Shown piece after piece: positions 44,041 through 53,076 of a stretch of 64,000 nt of DNA. The notes beneath the pieces are model-generated. The model saw only the letters and a list, made by a program, of their open reading frames with translations. It was not told the origin of the DNA and did no database searches. The position numbers and the translations under genes were made by a program. This DNA comes from JAOAPY01 sp038237475 (GTDB lineage: Bacteria > Acidobacteriota > Blastocatellia > Pyrinomonadales > Pyrinomonadaceae). Numbering within the stretch: position 1 is the stretch's first letter; each line of letters begins with the position of its first letter. Location of the stretch: NCBI GenBank assembly GCA_038237475.1, contig JBBRYS010000003.1, positions 248,001 through 312,000 of the forward strand. Reading direction: 5' to 3'.

Positions 44041-45621
44041 ATGAAAAGTAAATACGACGTCATCGTTATTGGCGGGGGCCATAATGGTCTGGTAAACGCA
44101 GCGTATCTGGCTCGCGCCGGGAAAAAAGTCCTGGTGCTGGAGCGCCGTTACGTGCTGGGCGGAGCGGCCGTGACCGAAGAAGTTTTCCCCGGCTTCAAAT
44201 TTTCTGTTTGTTCTTATGTAGTCTCACTGCTGCGACCGGAGATTATTCGCGACCTCGACCTGCCCCGTCACGGGCTTGAAATCCTGCCGCTCGATGGCAC
44301 GTTCACGCCCATGCTTAACGGCGATTACCTCTGGCGCGTTAACGATCACGCTAAGACCCGGCGTGAGATTGCGCGGCATTCAAAGCTGGATGCCGAAGCC
44401 TACGATGAATACGGCAAAGCAATGATGGAGATGGCGCGTTTCGTCAAACCCATCATGAGTATGACGCCTCCCGATCCCACCTCGCTGAATCCGAAAGGCC
44501 TGCTGGATCTCCTGTTTCTGGGCAAGCGTTTTCAAAAGCTGCCGGCCGAAGATAAGTACAACCAGGTACAGTTGATGACCATGAGCGCGGTTGATTTTCT
44601 GGACCAGTGGTTTGAGACGGACGTGCTCAAGGCCACCATGTCCGCGTCGGGAATCATTGGTACTTTCCTTGGCGTACGCTCGCCCGGCACAGCTTACGTC
44701 CTGCTGCACCACTACATGGGCGAGATCGATGGCGCCTTTCGTTCGTGGGGACTCTCGCGCGGCGGCACCGGCGCGATCTCAAATGCAATCGGCGATGCCG
44801 CACGTGAGGCAGGAGCGGAAATTCGCACCGAAGCTCCGATTGCGAAAATCATTGTGAAGAACGGCCAGGCCAAAGGAGTCGTGCTTGTTAATGGCGACGA
44901 AATTTATGCGGACCTGATTTCATCAAGTGTCGATCCGCGCCTGACCTTTATGAAGATGGTCGGTGAAGAGCATTTGCCTGACGACTTCTGCGACGACCTG
45001 AAGCGCTACAAGTACCGCGGCTCGTCCGGTAAGGTGAATCTGGCCCTCGATGGACTACCAAATTTCAAGGCCCTGCCCGGTGTTGGATCACATCTGCGCG
45101 GCGCCGTTTCAATATCGCCCAGCGTCGACTATATGGAGCGCGCCTATGACGAAGCGAAGTACGGCCGCTTCTCGCGCCGGCCCTATATCGACATGGTAAT
45201 TCCAACTCTGACTGATACGTCGATAGCACCGCCGGGCAAGCACATCATGTCCTGCTTTGTGCAATACGCTCCCTATCATTTGAAGGAAGGGAACTGGGAC
45301 GACAAGCGCGAGGAGTTTGGTGATACGGTCATCGGCACGATTGCCGAGCATGCACCGAACATCAGGGACTTGATTTTGCATCGCCAGGTGCTGACTCCGC
45401 TCGACATCGAACGCGACTTCGGTCTGTCAGAGGGAAATATTTTTCAGGGCGAGCTGACCCTGGAACAACTCTTCTTTTTGCGGCCCGCTCCTGGCTGGGC
45501 ACAATACCGGACGCCGATTCGCAATTTGTACATGTGTGGCTCGGCCACGCATCCCGGCGGCGGCATCATGGGCGCTTCGGGACGAAATGGCGCGCTGCAG
45601 ATTCTGAAAGATCATAAATAA
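44041..45621 (+). CDS. FAD-dependent oxidoreductase, phytoene desaturase/PYROXD2-like (copy 1)
   Basis: 526 aa. The FAD dinucleotide fold is at the N-terminus (YDVIVIGGGHNGLVNAAYLA), followed by LVLERRYVLGGAAVTEEVFP. The C-terminal FAD motif is NLYMCGSATHPGGGIMGASG. Overall it belongs to the phytoene-desaturase/CrtISO/PYROXD2 superfamily. No carotenoid genes are near, so it probably oxidises another substrate. A close paralogue follows 44 bp downstream on the same strand. The two, with threonine aldolase, form an operon divergent from the Rieske/GcvT genes. Confidence 0.9.
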   Translation: MKSKYDVIVIGGGHNGLVNAAYLARAGKKVLVLERRYVLGGAAVTEEVFPGFKFSVCSYVVSLLRPEIIRDLDLPRHGLEILPLDGTFTPMLNGDYLWRVNDHAKTRREIARHSKLDAEAYDEYGKAMMEMARFVKPIMSMTPPDPTSLNPKGLLDLLFLGKRFQKLPAEDKYNQVQLMTMSAVDFLDQWFETDVLKATMSASGIIGTFLGVRSPGTAYVLLHHYMGEIDGAFRSWGLSRGGTGAISNAIGDAAREAGAEIRTEAPIAKIIVKNGQAKGVVLVNGDEIYADLISSSVDPRLTFMKMVGEEHLPDDFCDDLKRYKYRGSSGKVNLALDGLPNFKALPGVGSHLRGAVSISPSVDYMERAYDEAKYGRFSRRPYIDMVIPTLTDTSIAPPGKHIMSCFVQYAPYHLKEGNWDDKREEFGDTVIGTIAEHAPNIRDLILHRQVLTPLDIERDFGLSEGNIFQGELTLEQLFFLRPAPGWAQYRTPIRNLYMCGSATHPGGGIMGASGRNGALQILKDHK

Positions 45622-45665
45622 CGTCGCTCCCTAAGTTAGGGACGCAAAGCGTCCTCGGCCAAAGT

Positions 45666-47243
45666 ATGCACGACATCATCATCATCGGAGGCGGGCATAA
45701 CGGTCTGGTGGCGTCCTTTTATCTTGCCAAAGCGGGATTGAAAACGCTCGTACTCGAACGGCGGGAGATTCTCGGCGGCGGCGCTGTCACTGAAGAATTT
45801 CATCCGGGATTTCTTTGTTCGACACTGGCCCAGTCCGTCGGCCCACTGCTGCCGCAGGTGATGGCGGATTTGCAGCTCGAGCGAAACGGATTGGAGTTTC
45901 TCACGCCTGAAGTTCGCGTCACAGCTCTCGATCGAGATGGACGCTCGTGCAGCATCTACAGCGATTCGCAACGGACTGCGAAAGAGCTGGAAACGATTTC
46001 CGCCAGGGATGCCAAGAGTTATCCTGAATTTGCGGCGAGCCTGGCGCGGATCGGAAAGGTGCTGGCGCCACTTTTGTCGCTAACTCCACCATCGATCGAG
46101 CAGCCGACTCCTGGCGACTTGTGGCATCTGGGCAAGCTCGGTTTCTCATTTCGCGGTCTCGACAAAAAAGACGCCTTCCGGCTTTTGCGATGGGGGCCGA
46201 TGGCAGTTGCGGATCTGGTGGGCGAGTGGTTCGAGACTGAACTCCTGCGCGCAGTGATTGCCGCCCGGGGCATCTTTGGTACGTTTGCCGGTCCGTGGTC
46301 GGCGGGAACCAGCATGGGAATACTGTGGCAGGCGGCGATGGACGGACAAGTTACGGCGCCATCGTTGTTTGTCAAAGGCGGACTTGGCTCTTTGACGCGG
46401 GTGCTGGCGACAGTCGCGCGAAATGCCGGCGTTGAGATCAGAACCGGCGCCGCAGTTGAGCGGATCCGGATCGATGACGCAAAGGCTTCCTCCGTCGTGC
46501 TGGTTGGAGGTGAAGAGATTCAGGCACGCGCCATTGTGTCGAATGCCGATCCGCGTCGTACGTTTCTCAAGCTTGTCGATCCGGTTGACCTGGATCCCAA
46601 CTTCATCTCCAAGATTCAGAACTTTCGCGCTGCGGGCACAGTTGCGAAAGTGAACCTCGCGCTTTCTGCCCTGCCTTCATTTGCCGGGCTGTCGAAAGGG
46701 TCACTGTCAGGCCGAATCCACATTGGACCAGACATCGACTATCTGGAGCGCGCCTTTGATGCCGCTAAATACGGCGAGTATTCAGCAGCGCCGTTTCTTG
46801 ACATCACCATTCCGACCCTCCTCGATTCCTCGTTGGTGCCCGCAGGGGCGCATGTAATGTCGATACACGCGCAATACGCCCCCTATAAATTGAAGGAAGG
46901 CAATTGGAATTTGCGCCGTGATGAATTCGGAGACAATGTGACTAGAGCGTTGTCCAACTATGCACCGGATCTGAAACAGTTGATTGTGGGACAGCAGGTG
47001 ATCACGCCATTAGATCTGGAACAAGAGTACGGGCTCAGTGGGGGCCACATTTTTCACGGCGAGCAGACGCTCGATCAGTTTTTTACGTTCCGCCCGTTGC
47101 TTGGCTGGTGTCAATACCGCACGCCAATCAAGGGACTATACTTGTGCGGCGCGGGCACACATCCGGGGGGTGGCATCACCGGTGGCCCAGGCGCAAATGC
47201 TGCACGAGAAATAGTGAAAGACTTTAAGCAGGAGAGAAGGTAA
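45666..47243 (+). CDS. FAD-dependent oxidoreductase, phytoene desaturase/PYROXD2-like (copy 2)
   Basis: 525 aa, colinear with the preceding protein: IIIIGGGHNGLVASFYLAKA, then LVLERREILGGGAVTEEFHP, and a C-terminal LYLCGAGTHPGGGITGGPGA. Both copies share the ISPSVDYMERAYDEAKYG-type segment (here IGPDIDYLERAFDAAKYG), so they arose by tandem duplication and then diverged. They may form a heterodimer or act on successive intermediates. The threonine aldolase gene follows 31 bp downstream. Confidence 0.9.
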   Translation: MHDIIIIGGGHNGLVASFYLAKAGLKTLVLERREILGGGAVTEEFHPGFLCSTLAQSVGPLLPQVMADLQLERNGLEFLTPEVRVTALDRDGRSCSIYSDSQRTAKELETISARDAKSYPEFAASLARIGKVLAPLLSLTPPSIEQPTPGDLWHLGKLGFSFRGLDKKDAFRLLRWGPMAVADLVGEWFETELLRAVIAARGIFGTFAGPWSAGTSMGILWQAAMDGQVTAPSLFVKGGLGSLTRVLATVARNAGVEIRTGAAVERIRIDDAKASSVVLVGGEEIQARAIVSNADPRRTFLKLVDPVDLDPNFISKIQNFRAAGTVAKVNLALSALPSFAGLSKGSLSGRIHIGPDIDYLERAFDAAKYGEYSAAPFLDITIPTLLDSSLVPAGAHVMSIHAQYAPYKLKEGNWNLRRDEFGDNVTRALSNYAPDLKQLIVGQQVITPLDLEQEYGLSGGHIFHGEQTLDQFFTFRPLLGWCQYRTPIKGLYLCGAGTHPGGGITGGPGANAAREIVKDFKQERR

Positions 47244-47274
47244 TTTCGCGATTGAGGCTCAATCTAAATTCAGT

Positions 47275-48321
47275 ATGACCAAAGTCACAAAACCCAGCCG
47301 CAGTTTCGCGAGCGACAACAACGCGGGCGTTCATCCAAAAGTGTTACGCGCCATTGAGCGCGCCAATGTCGGACACGTTGTTGCATACGGGAACGATCCC
47401 TACACCGAAGCGGCGACAGCGAGGTTTCGGGAACACCTCGGCAGGAATATTGAAGTGTTCTTCGTTTTTAACGGGACCGGCGCGAATGTGCTGGGATTGT
47501 CAGCGCTCACCAAGCCTTATCAAGCCATCATATGCGCAGAGACTGCGCATATCAATGTCGATGAGTGCGGTGCGCCGGAAAGATTTACTGGTTGTAAGCT
47601 ATTGTCCGTCGCGACCTCCGACGGGAAGCTTAGCCCGGCAGCGATCAAGCCGCTACTGCACGGCATCGGAGACGAGCACCACGTGCAGCCACGCATCATT
47701 TCAATTTCGCAGTCCACAGAGATGGGTACGGTTTACCGGCCTGAAGAGATCAAAGCACTGGCCGACTTTGCCCATCAGAATAACCTGCTGCTGCATGTCG
47801 ACGGCGCGCGCATCGCTAATGCCGCGGTCAGCTTAAAGGCGCGGCTGAGCGAAATCACCGGCGAAGTGGGGGTGGATCTGCTTTCCTTCGGCGGAGCCAA
47901 GAATGGAATGATGTACGGCGAGGCGGTCGTGTTTTTCAATCGCAGCCAGGCAACGGACTTTAAATTTATACGCAAGCAGGGCAGCCATCTCGCTTCCAAG
48001 ATGCGCTTCATCTCGGCTCAGTTCGACGCGCTCTTGTTCAATGACTTATGGAAGCGAAACGCAGCGCACGCCAATCGCATGGCCCGGCTCCTGGCCCGGG
48101 AACTCTCCGCCATTCCGGCTATTAGAATCACACAGAAAGTCGAAGCGAATGGTGTCTTCGCAATCATACCCCGACGCTACGTTCCCTTGCTGCAGCGGCA
48201 GTCCTTCTTTTATGTTTGGAATGAGGTCACCTCAGAAGTGAGACTAATGACATCTTTCGACACCACTGAAGGAGATGTGCAGAAGTTTGTAGCCGCCGTT
48301 AAGAAAATCGTTAAATCCTGA
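47275..48321 (+). CDS. Threonine aldolase family protein (PLP-dependent)
   Basis: 348 aa. Fold-type I PLP enzyme of the low-specificity threonine aldolase family: RSFASDNNAGVHPKVLRAIE, VFFVFNGTGANVLGLSALT, LLLHVDGARIANAAVSL, and the cofactor Lys in LLSFGGAKNGMMYGEAVV. It cleaves beta-hydroxy-alpha-amino acids to glycine and an aldehyde, or runs in reverse. It is the last gene of the FAD oxidoreductase operon, so it may finish breakdown of an amine-derived amino acid. It converges on the zinc-ribbon gene at 48333. Confidence 0.9.
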   Translation: MTKVTKPSRSFASDNNAGVHPKVLRAIERANVGHVVAYGNDPYTEAATARFREHLGRNIEVFFVFNGTGANVLGLSALTKPYQAIICAETAHINVDECGAPERFTGCKLLSVATSDGKLSPAAIKPLLHGIGDEHHVQPRIISISQSTEMGTVYRPEEIKALADFAHQNNLLLHVDGARIANAAVSLKARLSEITGEVGVDLLSFGGAKNGMMYGEAVVFFNRSQATDFKFIRKQGSHLASKMRFISAQFDALLFNDLWKRNAAHANRMARLLARELSAIPAIRITQKVEANGVFAIIPRRYVPLLQRQSFFYVWNEVTSEVRLMTSFDTTEGDVQKFVAAVKKIVKS

Positions 48322-48332
48322 AATTCAAATTC

Positions 48333-49061
48333 TCAACCCAACAGAATCTTCAGCAGCCCTCTGGCTGAAGCAATTCCACCGAGGCGTTGGTCGTCGCGGT
48401 TAATTCCCAGCAGCGAAGATGTTTTGGAGCTCGCTCCAGACTGTTCCAACTCCAGCTGGCGCCGTGCCTCTTCAATTTGGGCCTTCTCTTTCATGCGGGC
48501 AGCCTCCAGTCCTCCACCGCGAATGAAGTCGACGATGCGGCTCAATTCATCGCGATCGAACCAGGTGCCGTGGCCCCTGCAGATGTCGACTATCACTCCG
48601 GAACATCTGGCAAAATTAATGCGGTTCATCAGCTGCCTGCATTCCGGGCACGGGATATAGCTCACCTTATTGACGACGTCCTGCGCCGGATTGATGGGAG
48701 CCGGTGAAGCCGCCCCCAGCACTGCCGACTGCTGTTCCCGATCGGCGCAAATCTTTTCAAAGGCGGCGACATCAAGCCAGAGCCCTTCGCATTTTCTGCA
48801 CTCGCGCACCGCAGTCGACCCGACTAAGATTGCATGCATCTCAGAGCGGCAGCGCGGGCAGTCTCTGGAAGGCATATCAGCGAGTGAGATCTGCGCCGCA
48901 GCCGCGCCGCAGCGGGGACAGTGTTTGCTGCCAATGAACATCATGCCGAAGCACGAAGGGCATGCGACCGTGGCAAGTCGCGACTCGCAAAACTGACACC
49001 TTGTTGAGTCGGATGAAACCGCCGCGCCGCAGTTAAAACAGTTCAATGTCTCAGCCTGCAT
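48333..49061 (-). CDS. zf-TFIIB-type zinc-ribbon protein
   Basis: 242 aa from the ATG at 49061 (MQAETLNCFNCGAAVSSDST). The N-terminus has three CxxC ribbon pairs. Two zf-TFIIB modules follow: CPRCRSEMHAIL with CRKCEGLWLDVAAFEKI, and CPECRQLMNRINFARCSG with CRGHGTWFDRDELSRIV. A charged helical region (ARMKEKAQIEEARRQLELEQ) and a short C-terminal tail end the protein. It is likely a soluble metal-binding protein. The function is unknown. An in-frame ATG at 49088 is the alternative start. Confidence 0.82.
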   Translation of the reverse strand: MQAETLNCFNCGAAVSSDSTRCQFCESRLATVACPSCFGMMFIGSKHCPRCGAAAAQISLADMPSRDCPRCRSEMHAILVGSTAVRECRKCEGLWLDVAAFEKICADREQQSAVLGAASPAPINPAQDVVNKVSYIPCPECRQLMNRINFARCSGVIVDICRGHGTWFDRDELSRIVDFIRGGGLEAARMKEKAQIEEARRQLELEQSGASSKTSSLLGINRDDQRLGGIASARGLLKILLG

Positions 49062-49165
49062 GCGCAGTATTCTAGCAGTTGAATTCACGCTGGACTACAG
49101 TGTGATGCTATGCGATGCTGGAAACCCCTGGAAGTCAATTCAATTTTAAGCCGAGGAAAAACCTG

Positions 49166-51187
49166 ATGAGCGCGCCTATACTCGACAGCGGCCAAAAGAA
49201 CGAGACGGACCTCGATCTACTTTGCATTAATACCATTCGCACACTGTCGCTCGATGCCGTTCAAAAGGCTGAGTCGGGACATCCCGGTTTGCCACTGGGG
49301 GCCGCGCCGATGGCGTACGTCTTGTGGACCCGCTTCATGAGTTACAACCCGGCCAATCCAAAGTGGGAGAATCGCGATCGCTTCCTGCTCTCAGCCGGAC
49401 ATGGCTCGATGTTACTTTACTCGCTGCTGCATTTGACCGGTTACGATCTTTCTCTGGACGAGCTCAAGAAGTTTCGTCAATGGGGTTCAAAAACTCCGGG
49501 CCATCCTGAATATGGCATGACCCCCGGCGTCGAGATTACAACGGGACCGCTGGGGCAGGGATTTGCCAACGGCGTAGGCATGGCCATGGGTGGCGCCCAC
49601 CTGGCGGCCCGGTTTAATCAAAAGGACTTTCCGCTCATTGATCACTACGTTTACTCAATTGTCTCAGACGGCGATCTGATGGAAGGTGTCGCCTCAGAAG
49701 CAGCTTCCCTCGCTGGGCATCTGAAACTCGGCAAGCTTATTTATCTCTACGATGACAACGAGGTAACCATCGAGGGCTATACGAAGTTGGCGTTCTCAGA
49801 AAGTGTTCCGCAGCGCTTTGCGTCGTACGGCTGGCACACGTCCACCGTCGCAGATGGCAATGACCTCGACGCGATTGAAGCTGCGATACGGGACGCTCAG
49901 TCCGTCAATCAGCCTTCACTGATTTCTGTCAAAACGGTCATTGGCTTCGGCATGCCGTCTGCCGGCACACGCAAAGCCCACAGCGATGCGCCGGGCGACG
50001 AGGCTGTTAGTGAAACCAAGCGACATCTGGGCTGGCCCGAAGACAAAAAGTTTTACATTCCCGACGAGGCGCTCGCTCATTTTCGCAAAGCCGTCGAGCG
50101 CGGCGCGCAGCAGGAAAGCGAATGGAACAATCTGGTTCAGGCTTACGAAAAAGAGCATCCTGAACTCGGCCGGTTATGGAGTGCGGTGACCAGCGGCGCT
50201 TTACCCGAAGGCTGGGCAGCGCACCTGCCAAACTTCGAAAACTCGAAACCGATGGCCACGCGTGCGGCAAGCGGCGAAGTGATAAATGCACTTGCGCCGC
50301 ACTTGCCGATGTTGATTGGAGGCTCCGCAGATCTTGGACCATCCAACAATACCGACATTAAGGAGGGCGGCAGCTTTGAAGCGGGCACGTACGAGAACAG
50401 GATTATCCACTGGGGCATTCGCGAACACGCGATGGGCTCGACCCTAACGGGCATGAGTCTGAACGGCGGGCTGATTCCTTTCGGCGGCACGTTCATGACT
50501 TTTTCGGATTATATGCGCCCGGCCATTCGACTCGCGGCGCTTTCCGAAGTTCAGGTGGTTTATGTTTTTACGCACGATTCGATCGGCCTGGGTGAGGATG
50601 GACCAACGCATCAACCCATTGAACACCTTGCCGCCCTGCGTGCGATTCCGCATCTCTTCGTCATTCGACCGGCCGACTCTCCCGAAGTAAGCGAAGCCTG
50701 GCGCATTGCCATCGAAAGACGTCACGCGCCGACAGCACTGGCGTTGACACGACAGAAAGTGCCGCTCATCGATCGGGCAGTTCACGCGCCGGCTGAGGGC
50801 TTGCGTCGCGGGGCATACATTCTCGCGGAAGCTGAGAGTGCACCACGCTTGATCCTAATTGCTACCGGCTCTGAAGTTGCGCTGGCGCTTGAAGCGCGTG
50901 AAAAACTGCAAAGTGAAGGCGTCCCCACGCGAGTTGTGTCAATGCCGTGCTGGGAATTGTTCGAGGAGCAATCGGAAGAGTATTGGCATGAAGTGCTTCC
51001 TCCATCCATCACGGCAAGGCTGGCGATTGAAGCCGGCGTCCGTCAGGGATGGGACCGTTACGTGGGACCGGCTGGCGATGTGATTTGCCTCGATCGCTTT
51101 GGCGCCTCGGCTCCGGGTGAAGTAGCGATGCGCGAGTTGGGTTTCAGTGTGGAGAATGTTCTGGGGCGTGCACGCAAACTCCTGTAA
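49166..51187 (+). CDS. tkt: Transketolase
   Basis: 673 aa from the ATG at 49166, preceded by CCGAGG at 9-10 nt. An earlier in-frame start at 49115 would overlap the promoter region of the divergent gene. Motifs: DAVQKAESGHPGLPLGAAPM, GPLGQGFANGVGMAMG, the TPP/Mg motif SDGDLMEGVASEAA, and in the pyrimidine domain FTHDSIGLGEDGPTHQPIEH. It transfers two-carbon units in the pentose phosphate pathway. It appears to be a single-gene unit. Confidence 0.96.
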   Translation: MSAPILDSGQKNETDLDLLCINTIRTLSLDAVQKAESGHPGLPLGAAPMAYVLWTRFMSYNPANPKWENRDRFLLSAGHGSMLLYSLLHLTGYDLSLDELKKFRQWGSKTPGHPEYGMTPGVEITTGPLGQGFANGVGMAMGGAHLAARFNQKDFPLIDHYVYSIVSDGDLMEGVASEAASLAGHLKLGKLIYLYDDNEVTIEGYTKLAFSESVPQRFASYGWHTSTVADGNDLDAIEAAIRDAQSVNQPSLISVKTVIGFGMPSAGTRKAHSDAPGDEAVSETKRHLGWPEDKKFYIPDEALAHFRKAVERGAQQESEWNNLVQAYEKEHPELGRLWSAVTSGALPEGWAAHLPNFENSKPMATRAASGEVINALAPHLPMLIGGSADLGPSNNTDIKEGGSFEAGTYENRIIHWGIREHAMGSTLTGMSLNGGLIPFGGTFMTFSDYMRPAIRLAALSEVQVVYVFTHDSIGLGEDGPTHQPIEHLAALRAIPHLFVIRPADSPEVSEAWRIAIERRHAPTALALTRQKVPLIDRAVHAPAEGLRRGAYILAEAESAPRLILIATGSEVALALEAREKLQSEGVPTRVVSMPCWELFEEQSEEYWHEVLPPSITARLAIEAGVRQGWDRYVGPAGDVICLDRFGASAPGEVAMRELGFSVENVLGRARKLL

Positions 51188-51215
51188 GGGCTACGCAACG
51201 CCTGCCCATAAACGA

Positions 51216-52196
51216 TCACAACACCATACGTAACGCTGCCGGCACGATCGAATAATCCGCCGGCGTGCGACCGCTGACGTTGCCATCGACCTCGATGAGC
51301 ATCGCATCCTCCGGTACCGTCGTTTGAATCCTCACGCAGCGCCCCTGGACGATCTTCACTTTTCCATTCGCTACATGACCACCCTTGTGAATGCGCGCCA
51401 ACTCCCTGAGAATTTCCGCTCTGCCCAGACCGCGGGCGGTGACAACATCAAGTTTGCCGTCGTCTAATTTTGCGTCCGGCGACAACATCATGCCGGCGCC
51501 GGCATAGCGTGCATTCGCCACCGCCACCAAATTCATTGGACCTTCAATAACTGCTAGGTCGTCGACCTGCACCTGCACCGGCCTTTCGCGCCACGCGGCC
51601 AGTGCGCCCACTGCCCCGACGATAAAGCGAGCCTGACCTGAGAAGTGACGGATGGAATTTCCTTGCGCGGCCACGCGCGCCGCAGTTTCGCCACCCAGTC
51701 CCAGAGTCGAAGCGTTGATGCAGATAAGCTGGCGCCGGCCTTCATCTGTTCGCACGCGAATCACATCGACCAGCCGCGTTGTCTGCGCGCGGGAACTCCG
51801 GCAATGCGCGATAAAAGAATCGATCCAATAGTCGAACGGTGCGCGCCGGCCCGCTAAATTACGCGCGAAATCGTTGCCGGTTCCTGAGGGCAACACGGCC
51901 AGCGCGGCTTCGGGATTGATCGCCCTGGGCAAGTCGTCATTGGCTACTGGCAGCGGTGAAAAATATCCTGCTGCAGCTTCACTCAAGGTGCCGTCACCAC
52001 CCACGATGCCGATCAGGCGACAGCCCTTTTCGAGGGCCATACGAGTGCGTCCGGTAGCATCACCCGCGCTGCTCGTTTCATGAACTTCATAACCAATGCC
52101 GGCTTGATCCAGACGCGCGCGAATGATGGGCCAGGCTCGTCTAGCCCGGGCAGCGATCTGGTTGATGATAATTAAAGTGCGGGGTGGTGAATTCAC
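51216..52196 (-). CDS. Diacylglycerol kinase-family lipid kinase
   Basis: 326 aa. DAGK catalytic motif IGIVGGDGTLSEAAAGYF near residue 66, then LAVLPSGTGNDFARNLAG. The C-terminal beta-sandwich has GAGMMLSPDAKLDDGKLDV. It is a YegS/DgkB-type lipid kinase that phosphorylates diacylglycerol or a related lipid at the membrane. It converges on tkt and forms the left border of the accessory island. Confidence 0.9.
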   Translation of the reverse strand: MNSPPRTLIIINQIAARARRAWPIIRARLDQAGIGYEVHETSSAGDATGRTRMALEKGCRLIGIVGGDGTLSEAAAGYFSPLPVANDDLPRAINPEAALAVLPSGTGNDFARNLAGRRAPFDYWIDSFIAHCRSSRAQTTRLVDVIRVRTDEGRRQLICINASTLGLGGETAARVAAQGNSIRHFSGQARFIVGAVGALAAWRERPVQVQVDDLAVIEGPMNLVAVANARYAGAGMMLSPDAKLDDGKLDVVTARGLGRAEILRELARIHKGGHVANGKVKIVQGRCVRIQTTVPEDAMLIEVDGNVSGRTPADYSIVPAALRMVL

Positions 52197-52246
52197 GCCG
52201 CGATGTTAATTGCAAACGTAAATTCAACCAATTGAAATCACGGCCC

Positions 52247-52331
52247 CAGGCGTTCAGAGTACCGGATTTTAGTCGGGGTTTTAACCTCCATCAGCAAGCC
52301 GACATTTGCCGGCACTCAACAGCCGGCACTC
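52247..52331. repeat. Degenerate copy of a dispersed palindromic element
   Basis: CAGGCGTTCAGAGTACCG (52247-52264) matches the left arm of the element at 54685 at 17 of 18 positions. It is followed by TTTTAGTCGGGG, like the CCAGTCGGG there. GCCGGCACTC then occurs twice (52308-52317, 52322-52331). The right arm is absent, so the copy is truncated, apparently against the transposase remnant. The rest of 52197-52340 shows nothing else. Confidence 0.6.
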
Positions 52332-52338
52332 GCTGTCA

Positions 52339-52476
52339 ATCTCGGCCACGCGCACCCCTGAGATTCGCTTCGCTGGTGGGGAACTGCGTTTAATCGTCCT
52401 TCACGGCCTCGTGGTTGAGCGTTGCTTGTTGAAAAATACTCGACCCTAGATCGAGTCCGACGTAAACTTTGTCCAT
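52339..52476 (-). pseudogene. IS110-family transposase remnant (N-terminal fragment)
   Basis: The ATG at 52476, with GAGGGA upstream, starts MDKVYVGLDLGSSIFQQATL, the RuvC-like DEDD N-terminus of IS110 transposases. An in-frame TAA at 52390 breaks the frame. The same frame continues TQFPTSEANLRGARGRD, also IS110-like, to a second stop at 52336. The other roughly 300 residues are gone. It abuts the truncated 5' end of a DinB gene on the opposite strand. It is the only transposase trace recognised in the window. Confidence 0.7.
52424..52446. repeat. 23-bp repeat shared with 54768-54790
   Basis: GCTTGTTGAAAAATACTCGA plus CCC is 22/23 identical to the sequence at 54768-54790. TTGTTGAAAAA-type ends are typical of insertion-sequence termini, so both may be transposon-end relics. 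This copy lies inside the transposase remnant frame. Confidence 0.5.
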
Positions 52477-52491
52477 GCAGATGTCCCTCGA

Positions 52492-52910
52492 ATTGGCCTC
52501 GTCCGCGAGGTGCCGCGCCAGAACCTCAAGCGCCGCCCTGCGCCGAACAAGTGGTCCGCTCACGAACATGCCTGCCACATATCCAGCGGGGACGCGGTAT
52601 TTCTCTCTCGCCTGGAGTTGATGATCTCTGACCCGTTCCCCCAAATAAAATCTATGGAACCATCTCCGGATGAGGAGGCCGGCTCACTGCTGAACGTTGA
52701 TCTGGACGAAGCGCTGGGCCGGTACGCACAGGAGCGGGCGCTAGTCGTTAAGCGGCTGAAGGAACTATCCGCAGAGGACTGGCAGCGGACGGCCGAGCAC
52801 GAGGCATTCAGCCATTACTCGGTATATATGATGTTCAGGCACCTGCTGATGCATTAGATGTTTCAGCATACAGGATAGATGAACTGATGCTGAAAAAGGA
52901 TTGGGAGTAA
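52492..52910 (+). pseudogene. DinB-family protein, 5'-truncated and frameshifted
   Basis: Reading from about 52492 gives LKRRPAPNKWSAHEHACHIS, then AVFLSRLELMISDPFPQIKS and ALGRYAQERALVVKRLKELS, ending MMFRHLLMH at a TAG (52855-52857). Shifting frame there gives DVSAYRIDELMLKKDWE and a TAA at 52908-52910, the expected DinB ending. So one frameshift near 52855 disrupts the gene, and about 20 N-terminal residues are missing at the junction with the IS110 remnant. DinB proteins are four-helix metal-binding enzymes, often thiol transferases. It is the first member of the plus-strand island. Confidence 0.75.
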
Positions 52911-52932
52911 ACAACCAACTAGATAGGTCGCC

Positions 52933-53031
52933 CCCTAACAACAAATTCAACCGGCGCGCGAATCGCGCGGCTTTCATTAAGAACCTGGCTGGTTTCGATG
53001 TTGTTCCGCGCCCGTTAGTCGGGCGTTATAC
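52933..53031 (+). repeat. attC-like recombination site
   Basis: About 99 nt between the DinB pseudogene and the creatininase gene. It opens with CCCTAAC (R''-like, 52933-52939) and ends TAGTCGGGCGTTATAC, like the ends of known attC sites. AACAACA (52938-52944) pairs with TGTTGTT, and AACC with GGTT further in. The apex holds CGCGCG-AAT-CGCGCG. This gives the long imperfect hairpin expected of attC. The R' box GTTATAC departs from GTTRRRY at one position. Confidence 0.5.
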
Positions 53032-53076
53032 TACTGTATGTTATGACGTCAAAACTTGATTGCATGAAGGAGTGAA

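Noticed and set aside
44041..47243. Carotenoid biosynthesis operon based on two phytoene desaturase-like genes
   Set aside because: No crtB, crtE or other carotenoid gene is nearby, and the neighbours are Rieske, GcvT-like and threonine aldolase genes.
52308..52331. Two GCCGGCACTC direct repeats as a CRISPR start
   Set aside because: Only two copies with a 4-base gap; they belong to the degenerate repeat next to the transposase remnant.
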